Source: Chrysochromulina parva
Taxonomy: Eukaryota; Haptophyta; Prymnesiales; Chrysochromulinaceae
Length of the DNA stretch: 29,943 nt
Direction: 5' to 3'
Assembly (NCBI GenBank): GCA_002887195.1
Contig: PJAB01000313.1
Location: 1-29,943 of the forward strand
Positions 16,159 to 24,495 of the stretch are shown here, piece after piece. Below the pieces are notes generated by a model. It had not been told where the DNA came from, did not search any database, and saw only the letters and a list, made by a program, of their open reading frames with translations. The stretch's first letter is position 1. Every line of letters begins with the position of its first letter. Position numbers and translations under genes: made by a program.

Positions 16159-18652
16159 ATGAATGGTGGTTGCCTTGTGCATGCCAACTGTTTGCGAGGT
16201 GAGAAGACTGTTTCAAAAATGGGATCTTCCCCATGCGGGTCGCCTGAGGGACACGGATACGTCTGGCTGGACGAGCGAGTGCATCTCAAGGCCTTAGTCA
16301 CCTTGCCACCTATCCCCCAGGTCAGCCCTCGGCCCAAGCGCAAGCCGGTTCCGAGCTTCATTAGAGCCGCTTACATGCCCCAGCAACCGGCGCCACCATC
16401 TCGCGACCTCGGCACCACTTCCCTGAAGAGCCACTGCTCGAAAAGCATGCCGCTGCTCCCGACCATGGCGGATGCTACAAAGCTGCACGACCTGAAGACG
16501 GTGCCGGACGAGCCCCCCGCCGAGACATCGAACACTGCGGCTGAAGCCTCAGCGGTGCGATTGCGATCACCGGTGCGATTCCAGCGTCCGAAAGCCCAGG
16601 TGGCGGCGCGGCCGACGGTGACGCTCGCGCCCATCAGCCCGGGGATGCGCAGCCCGAGGATGCGCGTGGCCACCGAGGACCTCCATACAGTCGGGATGCG
16701 GCTGGTGATGGAGCTGATGCCTCACCTGGCGTTGGTGGGCGCGACAGAGGCGGCCTCACCATCAGGACAGAACCAACTTCAGATACCCACGGAGGATGCG
16801 CTGCTCCCCTCGCAGCATGTGCAGCTGCAGCAGAGCCTGAGCCGCGAGCTGTGTGCGCACGTGGCAGACCTCATGCCAACCCTTGCAATCGGACTGGCCG
16901 ATCGCCCGCTGCCCCGCAAGACGTTTGAGCAGCAGGTGGCGAGGTTACTCGGGCTACGGGCAAGGGATGTGGGTCGGCCAGCGGCACGCGCGCTTCGCCG
17001 AGCGACATTCGCTCTGTTTGACTCTTGGGACTTGGAGGGAATGGGCGAGCTCGAGCTCGGAGAGGTCCTCAAGGTGCTCCGTCACGGCGGGAGTGTGCCC
17101 CGGAGGCCACGTCGAGATCGTCGAGATAGCATCTGCCAAGCCGAGATTGCGATGGCCGACCCGAAGGCGAAGCAGCCGAAGCGCAAGAAGCGCACGGCCA
17201 TGAGCGTGGCCAAAGAGGCACTGCAGGGGCTCGCCATCCAGAGCCCGAGCGAGCAGCTCCACTCGCGTGCCGAGAAGGTCTCACCTATCCAGCTCGAGGC
17301 ACTCCTCGCCGCCATGTGCGAGTCCGCGTACCTCGACCTCTTCAGGCGCTGGGACAGGGACGGCGACTGCACTATCAGTCCAGACGAGTTCAACGCGGCC
17401 ATCGCGAGGCTCGGCTTCCAGTTCAGCCAGAAGGTGTGCCGCGAGCTCTTTGACTTCTTCGACAAGGACCGCTCTGGCACGATCACGCTCGATGAGCTCG
17501 AAGCGACCCTGCTCTGGGCCAGCGAGCGCAAGAGGAAGCTACGCCCCTTGCTCGCCGGCTGGCGGCAGCTCTCTCTCGACCTCCTCGCCCATGAGGGGGG
17601 GCAGACATTGATCGAGCGGCTGCTGGAGCTGCTCCACACAAACGGGCTGCATCCAAAGGACGTCTTTCCAAATTGGGACGACGATGGCGGGGGTTGGCTC
17701 GGTCGAGAGGAGCTTGCAGACCTCATCTTCATGCTCGGGGGTATGCCTATCTCAACGGCCGAGTGCGATGCTCTCTTTGCGAGCTTCAACCTCGACGGCT
17801 CGGGACGCGTGACTTTCGCTGCGTTGAGCGCTGCGTTGAGCGCCGAGGCGCCCGTCGCGCAGCTCATGGCTGCCCTCGCCACGCCGAAGGTGATGGGGAG
17901 CCTCGCCACCCTCTTCAGTGACCGTTGGGACGTCGACGGCGACGGCGTGCTCACGCGCCAGGAGTTTGGGGCGGTGATGGACTCCATCGGCCTCCACTTC
18001 GCTGAGCCAGCCGCGCTGCCCGACCTCTTCGCGATGCTCGACAGCGACGGCTCAGGCGCGATCTCCCTTCAGGAGCTCGAGCATGCGCTCCGTTGGGTCC
18101 GCTCATGCGACGCGTGCCAGCAGCTGCGTGTGGAGGCGTACACGTTCACGGGCACCCTCTCTATCCAGGCCCAGATCCAGCGAGCGCTCGCTGCGCACTC
18201 CAGGGGCGTCCTGGAACTCTTCCAAGAATGGGATGTCGACCACGACTGCGTCATCACACACGCAGAGTTTGTACGAGCCATGCCTGTGCTCCAGCATGCA
18301 AGTGCTCACTGCGGCGCATCACCCTTCCCCACAGGTGCGAGCCATGCCAGTGCTTGGCATCAAAGCGTCGGCGGATGAGCTCTCGCAACTCTTCGACATG
18401 TTCGACCAGGATGGTGACACTTTCATCACCTACCGCGAGTTCAACCGTATCATGCGCAAGGTCTCCGAGGCCGAAGCCAAAGGAGAGACCCTCGAGAGCC
18501 CCAGCTGGCGGCCGCGCTTGCCCCCTGTGGCCGTCGTCGATCTCAAGACGCTTCGGCGTGACGTCAAGACGGAGTACCGGCTGAGGGGCCTCGACCACAC
18601 GGAGCTCGAAGGGCAAGTCACGCCCCTATTGTCACGCTCCAGTCCCTCATGA
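16159..18652 (+). CDS. Multi-EF-hand calcium-binding protein
   Basis: Two exons, 16159-18270 and 18335-18652 (phase 0), give 809 residues. The first 280 residues are basic and low-complexity. Nine EF-hand-like units follow, with loops at about residues 290, 398, 434, 508, 546, 592, 628, 692 and 728. Those starting DRDGDCTI, DKDRSGTI, DVDGDGVL, DSDGSGAI, DVDHDCVI and DQDGDTFI look able to bind calcium. DLEGMGEL is degenerate, DDDGGGWL has Gly at the fifth loop position, and NLDGSGRV lacks the position-12 acidic residue. This suggests a calcium sensor or buffer; no kinase or other catalytic domain was found. Without splicing, the frame ends at 18378 and the ninth hand is lost. The ATG at 16159 follows a potential leader hairpin. 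Confidence 0.85.
18271..18334 (+). other. 64-bp intron of the EF-hand gene, beginning with a copy of the next exon
   Basis: Donor TTT|GTACGA, acceptor CACAG|GTGCGA. The first 20 intron bases (18271-18290) match the first 20 bases of exon 2 (18335-18354) at 18 positions. Both would be read as VRAMPVL if translated, and weaker similarity continues beyond. The intron is therefore a 64-bp tandem duplication unit in which the upstream copy has become intron. Confidence 0.85.
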
Positions 18653-19027
18653 GGCCACAGCAGGCCGCCGCGGCTGCTGCCGCTCCGCCGGGCAAGTAAG
18701 TACTACTACACGTCAAGAGAGGCTTACCTTTTGGTTGTTTCTCTACTGCTGTGAATTGATATTGCTACATGGTTCTCGAACTCGATTCTCGTGTGCGGGC
18801 GATACACGTGGGGCCAGGGGCGTGCTGGGGCGAAAGTGGCTGCGGGCGCGCCAGTGTGCCTGTATACCGCGATCAGACTGGAGCGTACAGCTACAGGACC
18901 GGACCGGTGGTGCGGACTTTTGTGCGGTCTAAGTTAAAACCTCTCATCTCGGTTACTTTTTCTGGGGCTTCAGTAGTAAATCTCCATGATATCATAGTAA
19001 CAATGCCCAAGATGTAACAGGAAATCC
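18653..19027. other. Intergenic region
   Basis: About 375 bp between two plus-strand genes. A short Ala/Gly-coding GC run is followed by AT-richer sequence. No gene, repeat array or RNA was recognised. Confidence 0.4.
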
Positions 19028-21262
19028 ATGTATTCGCTCATGCCTCTCCCTTATCCGCGAGGCTGCTGGCTCTGTACTCTCTTCAACGTCGCGATGCTGG
19101 AGGCGCTGCGCACGCCAATGCTGCCACGGATGGCGGTCACGCCAGGCAGCAAGTTCACCATCTACGGTTTCGATGCCGATCAGATGGATGCCCTCGTTCG
19201 GCGCGGTGAGCTTGAGGCAGAGTTAATGCGTGAGGCGTTGCCGCTTGAGGCCCCTGCTGTGGAAGCGCCGACGGCAAACGGCGGTGCAGTTGCCAAGGGG
19301 AGCGGCACCAAAAAGGGCCGCACCAAAGCCATTAAGCCCACATCCATCCAAGCACGCTCTCGCCAGGCGCTCCTGGATGACGGCGTGGTCAGGATCAACA
19401 ACGTGCTCTCTGCAGCAACAGCGGGCCGGCTGCGGTCGGAGCTGCTCATCCGACGCGACAAGGCGTATGCCGCCATTGAAGACGAGGGTGCCGACTGGCG
19501 TGAGGACTTTGCTGACGTACTTCTCAAATCGAATCGGTGCGATCTACTGCTCCCTCTGAAGGGCTCGCCCACAGTGCAACGCGCATTGCGAGAGCTCTTG
19601 TTCGGAACCGCCGCGGCGCCTCGCAACCTTGAGAGCACGGGCCGCCGCCGCGGCAACGGCAGTAGCAGCAGTAGCAGCAGTAGCAGCACAAGCACCGTGA
19701 GCAGCAGCAGCAGCAGCAGCACCCTCTACGCGGTCCTTTGCGCGGCCTTCGGTGAGGATGCGATCTTGTATGAGCTTGCGGCCCTCATCTCGACGCCCGG
19801 CGCGCCACGGCAGCCTGTCCATCCCGACAACCCGCACCAAGATCAGCCCCCTCTCCTGACCTGCTTCGTGGCCCTGCAGGTACTCTCGCGAAGGGCCTCG
19901 GATGGCCTCTCTGCTGTGATGGCCTCGGATGGCCTTTATGCTGTGATGGCCTCGGATGGCCTCTCTGCTGTGATGGCCTCGGATGGCCTTTATGCTGTGA
20001 TGGCCTCGGATGGCCTCCCTGCTGTGATGGCTGATCTGATGGCTGGCCTGCCCTCCTTCCCTCCCCTCGCCCCTTCCATCTGCTCTCCCCTCTGCCTCAT
20101 CTCCCCTCATTTGCCCTCCCCTCTCCGCCTACTTTCCACCTGCTTCGTGGCGCTGCAGCCGATCAACGCGACGATGGGCGCGACACTCTTCCTGCCTCGC
20201 ACGCACACGGCGCAAGCCCACGCCGCATTTGGCGGAGGCGGCTCGGGCGGCCAGATGACCATCTCGAGCCGAGATGCGATGCTCCGAGATTGCGAGAGCA
20301 GCGTGGCCTTGCTCGGAACCGGCGATGCTGTCCTCTTCGACTCGCGCACGATGCACTGCGGCGGCAAGAACGAGGTCGTCGAGCAAGGCGGCGCGACGAG
20401 GGCGCTTTTCTGTATGCGACGAGGCTGAGGATCCCTCGAACCGAAGCGTGCGAGCATACCGCCTTACTTTCGGCCCGAGCCTCTACCGCTGCGCTCCGTG
20501 CGGCGCTGATCGCGCAGAGGAGCCATGATGCCCTTGGCGCTCTCTGAGCTTGCCCCATGACGCCCTTCCCATATGGCGCAAACGTCTCCTTGACTTGACT
20601 TGACTTGACTTGACTTCCCATGTGGCGCAGACGTCTCCTTCCGCAACCCTCGCATTGAGCAGCCTGTGGGGAATGTGGGCTCAGCTCGGGCCGACGTGGC
20701 GCGCCGCCAGTACACGCTGCGTGAGCTGCGTGCCAGGCTGGCTTCGCTCTGCTGGGACGACGACGACTTCGCTGCCGACGAGCAGGATGGCGCCGTCAAG
20801 TGCGATCCGTTTGACGAGACGCCCGAGGAGACGGCGGCAATCGCCTCGCTGCGGGGCGCCGCCGAGGCCGGTCAGAGCGAGGCGCAATTCAACTTGGGGC
20901 TGTGCTACAAGCGCGGTGAGGGCGTCGAGCGCGACGCGGCGGCCGCAGTGCACTGGTTCTCACGCGCGGCGCGTGAAGGGCACGAGCCACTCGCACAGAC
21001 CAACCTGGGCGTCAGTTACTACTTTGGCGAGGGGGTCGAGCAGAACGCGACCGAGGCCGTTGGCTGGTTTGGGCTGGCGGCCGAGCAGGGTGAGCCGAAT
21101 GCGATGCACAATCTGGGCATGTGCTACGCGCAAGGGGTAGGCGTGCCTCGCGCCGACAAGCTGCGGGCTCTCGAGCTGCTCGCGCGAGCCGCTCAGAAAG
21201 GGCACGGAGGAGCGCGCGCTGCCTACGAGATGCTCGCCGCGGAGCGCGAGACGCGGGCATGA
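19028..21262 (+). CDS. Phytanoyl-CoA-dioxygenase-like oxygenase fused to Sel1-like repeats
   Basis: Three exons (19028-19879, 20159-20411, 20631-21262) give 578 residues. An N-terminal region and a Ser run (AGC repeats, 19660-19722) surround and interrupt a PhyH-type 2-oxoglutarate/Fe(II) oxygenase. Metal ligands are His270, Asp272 and His350, with Arg365 as the likely 2-oxoglutarate anchor (TRALFYVSFRNPR). The second join creates that last motif, and the first restores FVALQPINATMGATLFLPRTHT. The C-terminal part (about 430-565) holds at least three Sel1-like repeats (AQFNLGLCYKRGEGVERD, TNLGVSYYFGEGVEQN, HNLGMCYAQGVGV), usually protein-interaction scaffolds. It is likely a hydroxylase recruited to partners; the substrate is unknown. 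Confidence 0.85.
19880..20158 (+). other. Intron 1 of the PhyH-Sel1 gene: stop-free, length divisible by three
   Basis: Donor CTGCAG|GTACTC, acceptor CTGCAG|CCGATC. It is 279 bp (93 codons) with no in-frame stop, so retention would add 93 residues, including a repeated ASDGL-AVM motif, in the middle of the catalytic domain. The 21 bases ending at each splice point (19859-19879 and 20138-20158) are the same apart from one mismatch, and both encode TCFVALQ. Confidence 0.8.
19894..20030 (+). repeat. 27-bp minisatellite, five units, alternating subtypes
   Basis: The unit is GGCCTCGGATGGCCT followed by CTCTG or TTATG and CTGTGAT. It is made of two GATGGCCTCK decamers plus seven bases. Subtypes alternate (CTCTCTG, CTTTATG, CTCTCTG, CTTTATG, CTCCCTG), implying growth by a 54-bp dimer. 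It lies wholly within the first PhyH-Sel1 intron. Confidence 0.88.
20412..20630 (+). other. Intron 2 of the PhyH-Sel1 gene with duplicated acceptor
   Basis: Donor TTCT|GTATGC, acceptor GGCGCAG|ACGTC, phase 1, 219 bp. The 27-bp acceptor region (20614-20640) has an upstream copy at 20565-20591 with two differences. One of these changes the acceptor GCAG to GCAA, which would disable it. The copies are separated by TTGAC pentamers, about five in a row, at 20590-20615. Confidence 0.83.
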
Positions 21263-21577
21263 GCCTTGCTGCCTTGGGACATGACTGGCGGACCCCCAGT
21301 AGTGAGCGTGACGACCTGCCCACGACGGCGCCAAAAAAGCGTCGTGCCGGGACACTGGAATCGGAATTGCTCCCGGGCGCGGTAGCAAGTTTCGTTCGGC
21401 TAAAAGACACCTAAAAGACACCCGGGTTAAAAGACACAAGTCAAAGGACTGTACCAGCGTCGGGGCCAAAGCTGAGCTGGACCGGACCGCCCCGGCCCAT
21501 GCTGTGGGGAGGCTTTCGCGGAGATACCAGTCGATGCATGCAATTTTCCAGCACTCACTTGATCTCATCACATCGTC
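21263..21577. other. Intergenic region with three TAAAAGACAC decamers
   Basis: About 315 bp. TAAAAGACAC occurs at 21401-21410, 21412-21421 and 21428-21437. These differ from the GC-rich intron decamers and lie between the PhyH-Sel1 stop and the F-box start. No gene was seen. Confidence 0.6.
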
Positions 21578-22231
21578 ATGGCGCCACGGACGAGAGCGGC
21601 GACGCGGGCGGAGCGTGTGCACTTGACCGACCTTCCCGCGGAGATTCTGGAGGACTTGGCGCGTCAGCTGAGCACGGCCGACCACGCCAGCCTCGCGCTC
21701 ACCTGCCGCCCACTGGCGGCGGCGGTGGCCAACGTGGCCAAGCCAGTTGCGCAGATGCTCAACGAGCTCGGTTTGGGTGGCGTTCCCATCCACGAGAGCC
21801 TCCAGCGCAACACGACGATCGTGCGCGCGCTGAAGATGGTTCTCAAGCGGAAGCGGAGATGGTGCGGAATGGACGGCAACGATCACGCTGCCGAAGCTGA
21901 GGCTCTCTCATTAATCATCGCGTGCGAGCACCAAGCCGCGCGCGCGCAGCTTGTCCAAGACTTACTCTACCTGGGCTTCTCTACCTGGCCGCCCGAAGGG
22001 TGCGTGTTCGACCTTTCCCTCCTCCCGCCTCCGCTCGAGGCCCTCAAGGCCTACGACACCTTCGAGCCAGGCGAATGGGACGACATGTTCGAGGCCCTAG
22101 CTGAGCATGGGGAAAACAACATGGTGCGACGCTGGGGACCGGGTCTCGTCGATGCATGCACCGCCTACTACAAAAAGTTTGGCGAGAGCCATTATACCGC
22201 CGACCTCGACCTACCGGGTAAGTACATGTAG
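21578..22231 (+). CDS. F-box-like protein
   Basis: 217 residues from the ATG at 21578. An N-terminal F-box-like motif (about 14-50; HLTDLPAEILEDLARQLSTADHASLALTCRPLAAAV) suggests an SCF ubiquitin-ligase adaptor binding Skp1. The remainder shows no LRR, Kelch or WD repeats, so the substrate-binding part is unknown. The C-terminus reads DLPGKYM then stop, and it overlaps CCGG|GTAAGTAC, a strong-looking donor. The true gene may therefore splice at about 22217 into a downstream exon across the 12-bp repeat array. I could not find a convincing second exon. Confidence 0.7.
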   Translation: MAPRTRAATRAERVHLTDLPAEILEDLARQLSTADHASLALTCRPLAAAVANVAKPVAQMLNELGLGGVPIHESLQRNTTIVRALKMVLKRKRRWCGMDGNDHAAEAEALSLIIACEHQAARAQLVQDLLYLGFSTWPPEGCVFDLSLLPPPLEALKAYDTFEPGEWDDMFEALAEHGENNMVRRWGPGLVDACTAYYKKFGESHYTADLDLPGKYM

Positions 22232-22946
22232 GACCGCCGAGCGGAATGATGACGGGCCGGTGACGAGGGGACTCAAGAGGGGACGCAGCCAAGGACGCAG
22301 CTGTCCCCAGGGGCTGTCCCAAGGGCTGTCCCAAGGGCTGTCCCAAGGGCTGTCCCAAGGGCTGTCCCAAGGGCTGTCCCCAGCTGTCCCAAGGGCTGTC
22401 GGGCCGCAGGGACCAGCGACCAGGGAGTTCGACGATCGGAGCGAGAGGGCAGACGTGAGCACTGCCGCAGCGGAGGCGAAAGCAGACGTGTCCAGATCGT
22501 TCCTCATCCGTCACCTGCGTACGGTAGACCCGGTACTTTCCACGGGCCACCTCCGTGTCGCCTCGTGTGCGTCCCCGTGCGTCGGTCGACGGTTACTGTC
22601 CACCCAGCACGGCTCATCATGTACGCACGCCAGCCGGGGGACACACGCACTTCACACTTACATGCATCCCTGAGCGCAAATCTCCAGCAGGTCCAGAACC
22701 TAACCGACTCACTCATTTTCACGTTTACAGTGAGTGTATTACTTACGAAAGCGCACGGCCACTCGACCTTTTCGCGTTTTCGGTAGAATACTCTAACTTA
22801 CCACGGCGGAAAGTCTGCGCGCGCGCGCGCGCTCCGCGAGTGTCTCCACGGGGCCGGCAGTCGTGGGTGCGTAGATACTTTCCACGGCGGCGCGGGGCTT
22901 CATTACATGCACATGCACAGTACTCATATGTGAAGCGGCCATTAAA
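22232..22946. other. Gene-free stretch with a 12-bp tandem array
   Basis: 715 bp between the F-box and LENG8-like genes. Apart from the array at 22300-22402 it holds a GC dinucleotide run at about 22816-22831 and the presumed LENG8-like promoter. The short ORFs here carry no motif. Part may be an intron of the F-box gene. Confidence 0.5.
22300..22402 (+). repeat. 12-bp tandem array, unit GGGCTGTCCCAA
   Basis: About seven to eight head-to-tail copies, mostly perfect, with variant CTGTCCCC units at the ends. The unit contains GGGCTGTCCC, which is nearly palindromic. It resembles the intron arrays elsewhere in length and GC content but not in sequence. Confidence 0.92.
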
Positions 22947-24290
22947 ATGGCAGACGCTATCGACAAAAAGGCGAAGCGCGCGAAGAAGGAGGAGCACAAG
23001 AAGGAGAAGAAGCACAAGAAAGAGAAGCACAAGAAGCACCACGACGAGTCGAAGAAGAAGAAGAAGCATAAGCGCAAGCGCGAAAGTAGCAGTAGCGTCA
23101 GCGAGAGCAGCAGTAGCGAGAGCAGCGGGCTGGGCCGCAGAGAACTGCCACGCTCGACGACGAGCTTTGTTTCATGCGCCGACCTGTATCCGATGCCCAA
23201 GCGGCGTGCCTTCGGAAATGTCAGCCTCTCGATTTCGTCGAGCGAGCCGCTGACTGCGTCTGAAGTTGAGCGGCGTGCGGAGCGCACCGATCGGTTCCAG
23301 GCGACTGCGGCCGACGTCGCTCTCGCAGAGCACCGCGCGGCCGAGTTGGCGGCGGCGCGCGCGAACCCTCGACGCCCGGGCGATGCGCTGCGTGGCCAGT
23401 CGCAGGCTCTCGAGAAGGCGTACACTCGGCTGACCTCGATGCCGGTCGCGTCGGACGTGCGACCGCTGCCCGTGCTGCGGCAGGCGCTCGAGTTGGTGCA
23501 GCGCCGATGGGCGGTGGAGCGTGACTATGCTTACGCGCGCGAGCAGCTCAAGGCAATCCGGCAGGACCTGACCGTCCAGCACCTAGGCGCCGATGGCGCA
23601 CGCTCGGCGCTCGCTGTGCAGGTCTATGAGACCCACGCACGGCTAGCCCTCCGCTCGGACGATCTCGATGAGCTCAGTGCTTGCCTTGAGGCGCTCGTGC
23701 CGTTGCATGCGGCGGGTGCCCACTACGGCGCTATAAGGACTACGAACGCGGCGCGCGCCGAGTTTGGGGCATATCGGATGCTCTACGCGGGCGTTCATCG
23801 GCCGGCGGCGCTGGGGAGCGAGCTGGGTGGGATTGTGTGCGGCTGGGACGCTGCCGTTCGTGACGACCCCGCGATCCTTCAGGCATGGCGCGTCATCCTC
23901 GCTTGGCAGAGGGGTGACTGGGGGGGCGTGCTGGCCGAGTGGCCGCGGATGGCAAACGAGGGCGCAGGGCTGCTCCGTCCGAAGCTCCCTCTCCTCCGCG
24001 AGCGAGCCCTGCGGCTGCTCTGCAGGGCATACGCCCCTTCTCTGCCCATGAGCTTCCTGTGCCGCGGCCTTGGCTGGGGACCCGACCAAGCCGCGGAATG
24101 CGAGGCGTGGCTTCGCTCAGAGGGGGTTGTACCCGCTCATGTGAGCGGCAGACCCGAGCGCGAGCTCGAGACCCGCGCTGCGCTGCGCACGCTCGAGCAG
24201 CGCGCCGCACTCCGGGCGGCGGAGGAGCGCACAGACGACCGTTGGGCCGCCGAGAAGCTCGGGTTGTTTGGACCATCCGCGCCGAATTAG
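22947..24290 (+). CDS. LENG8/THP3-like SAC3/GANP-family protein
   Basis: 447 residues, ATG at 22947, no intron. The Lys/His-rich N-terminus (residues 7-46) and the Ser-rich segment that follows resemble nuclear splicing-factor tails. The conserved SAC3/GANP core then starts at about 165 with LTSMPVASDVRPLPVLRQALELVQRRW and continues with REQLKAIRQDLTVQH and VQVYETHARLAL. These blocks are the hallmark of the LENG8 (animal) / Thp3 (yeast) branch, which acts in nuclear mRNA processing and export; Thp3 pairs with Csn12 in yeast. A C-terminal winged-helix-like part (about 360-400) ends in the charged tail DRWAAEKLGLFG. Confidence 0.88.
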   Translation: MADAIDKKAKRAKKEEHKKEKKHKKEKHKKHHDESKKKKKHKRKRESSSSVSESSSSESSGLGRRELPRSTTSFVSCADLYPMPKRRAFGNVSLSISSSEPLTASEVERRAERTDRFQATAADVALAEHRAAELAAARANPRRPGDALRGQSQALEKAYTRLTSMPVASDVRPLPVLRQALELVQRRWAVERDYAYAREQLKAIRQDLTVQHLGADGARSALAVQVYETHARLALRSDDLDELSACLEALVPLHAAGAHYGAIRTTNAARAEFGAYRMLYAGVHRPAALGSELGGIVCGWDAAVRDDPAILQAWRVILAWQRGDWGGVLAEWPRMANEGAGLLRPKLPLLRERALRLLCRAYAPSLPMSFLCRGLGWGPDQAAECEAWLRSEGVVPAHVSGRPERELETRAALRTLEQRAALRAAEERTDDRWAAEKLGLFGPSAPN

Positions 24291-24495
24291 TGCACAAGAT
24301 TGAATTTCCCTTTCACAACTATAGGTACATGCCGCTCCCCCCAGCATGCAGCATGCACCATGACGTGAGATGCGGCATGACTGCCCGGCCTCTCCCGAAA
24401 TATCCAGAAGAGGTTTTCACACTGCGTGGTCACTCCGCTCAAGCTGCGCGCTCTCCATCGCATACGGTGAACTGTTGGCCCCGCCGCCCGGTTGC

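Noticed and set aside
17082..17987. Minus-strand ORF of 301 codons
   Set aside because: Antisense to the EF-hand region.
19880..20158. Coding insertion instead of an intron in the PhyH gene
   Set aside because: It is in frame and stop-free, but it would split the catalytic beta-helix at a conserved point and has consensus GT...AG ends; kept as intron, with retention noted as a possibility.
20666..21262. Separate Sel1-repeat gene starting at 20666
   Set aside because: That start is a GTG, and the upstream sequence joins in frame to the PhyH exon, completing a conserved PhyH motif.
20960..21886. Minus-strand ORF of 308 codons
   Set aside because: Spans the antisense of the Sel1 repeats and the F-box gene; no conserved motif.
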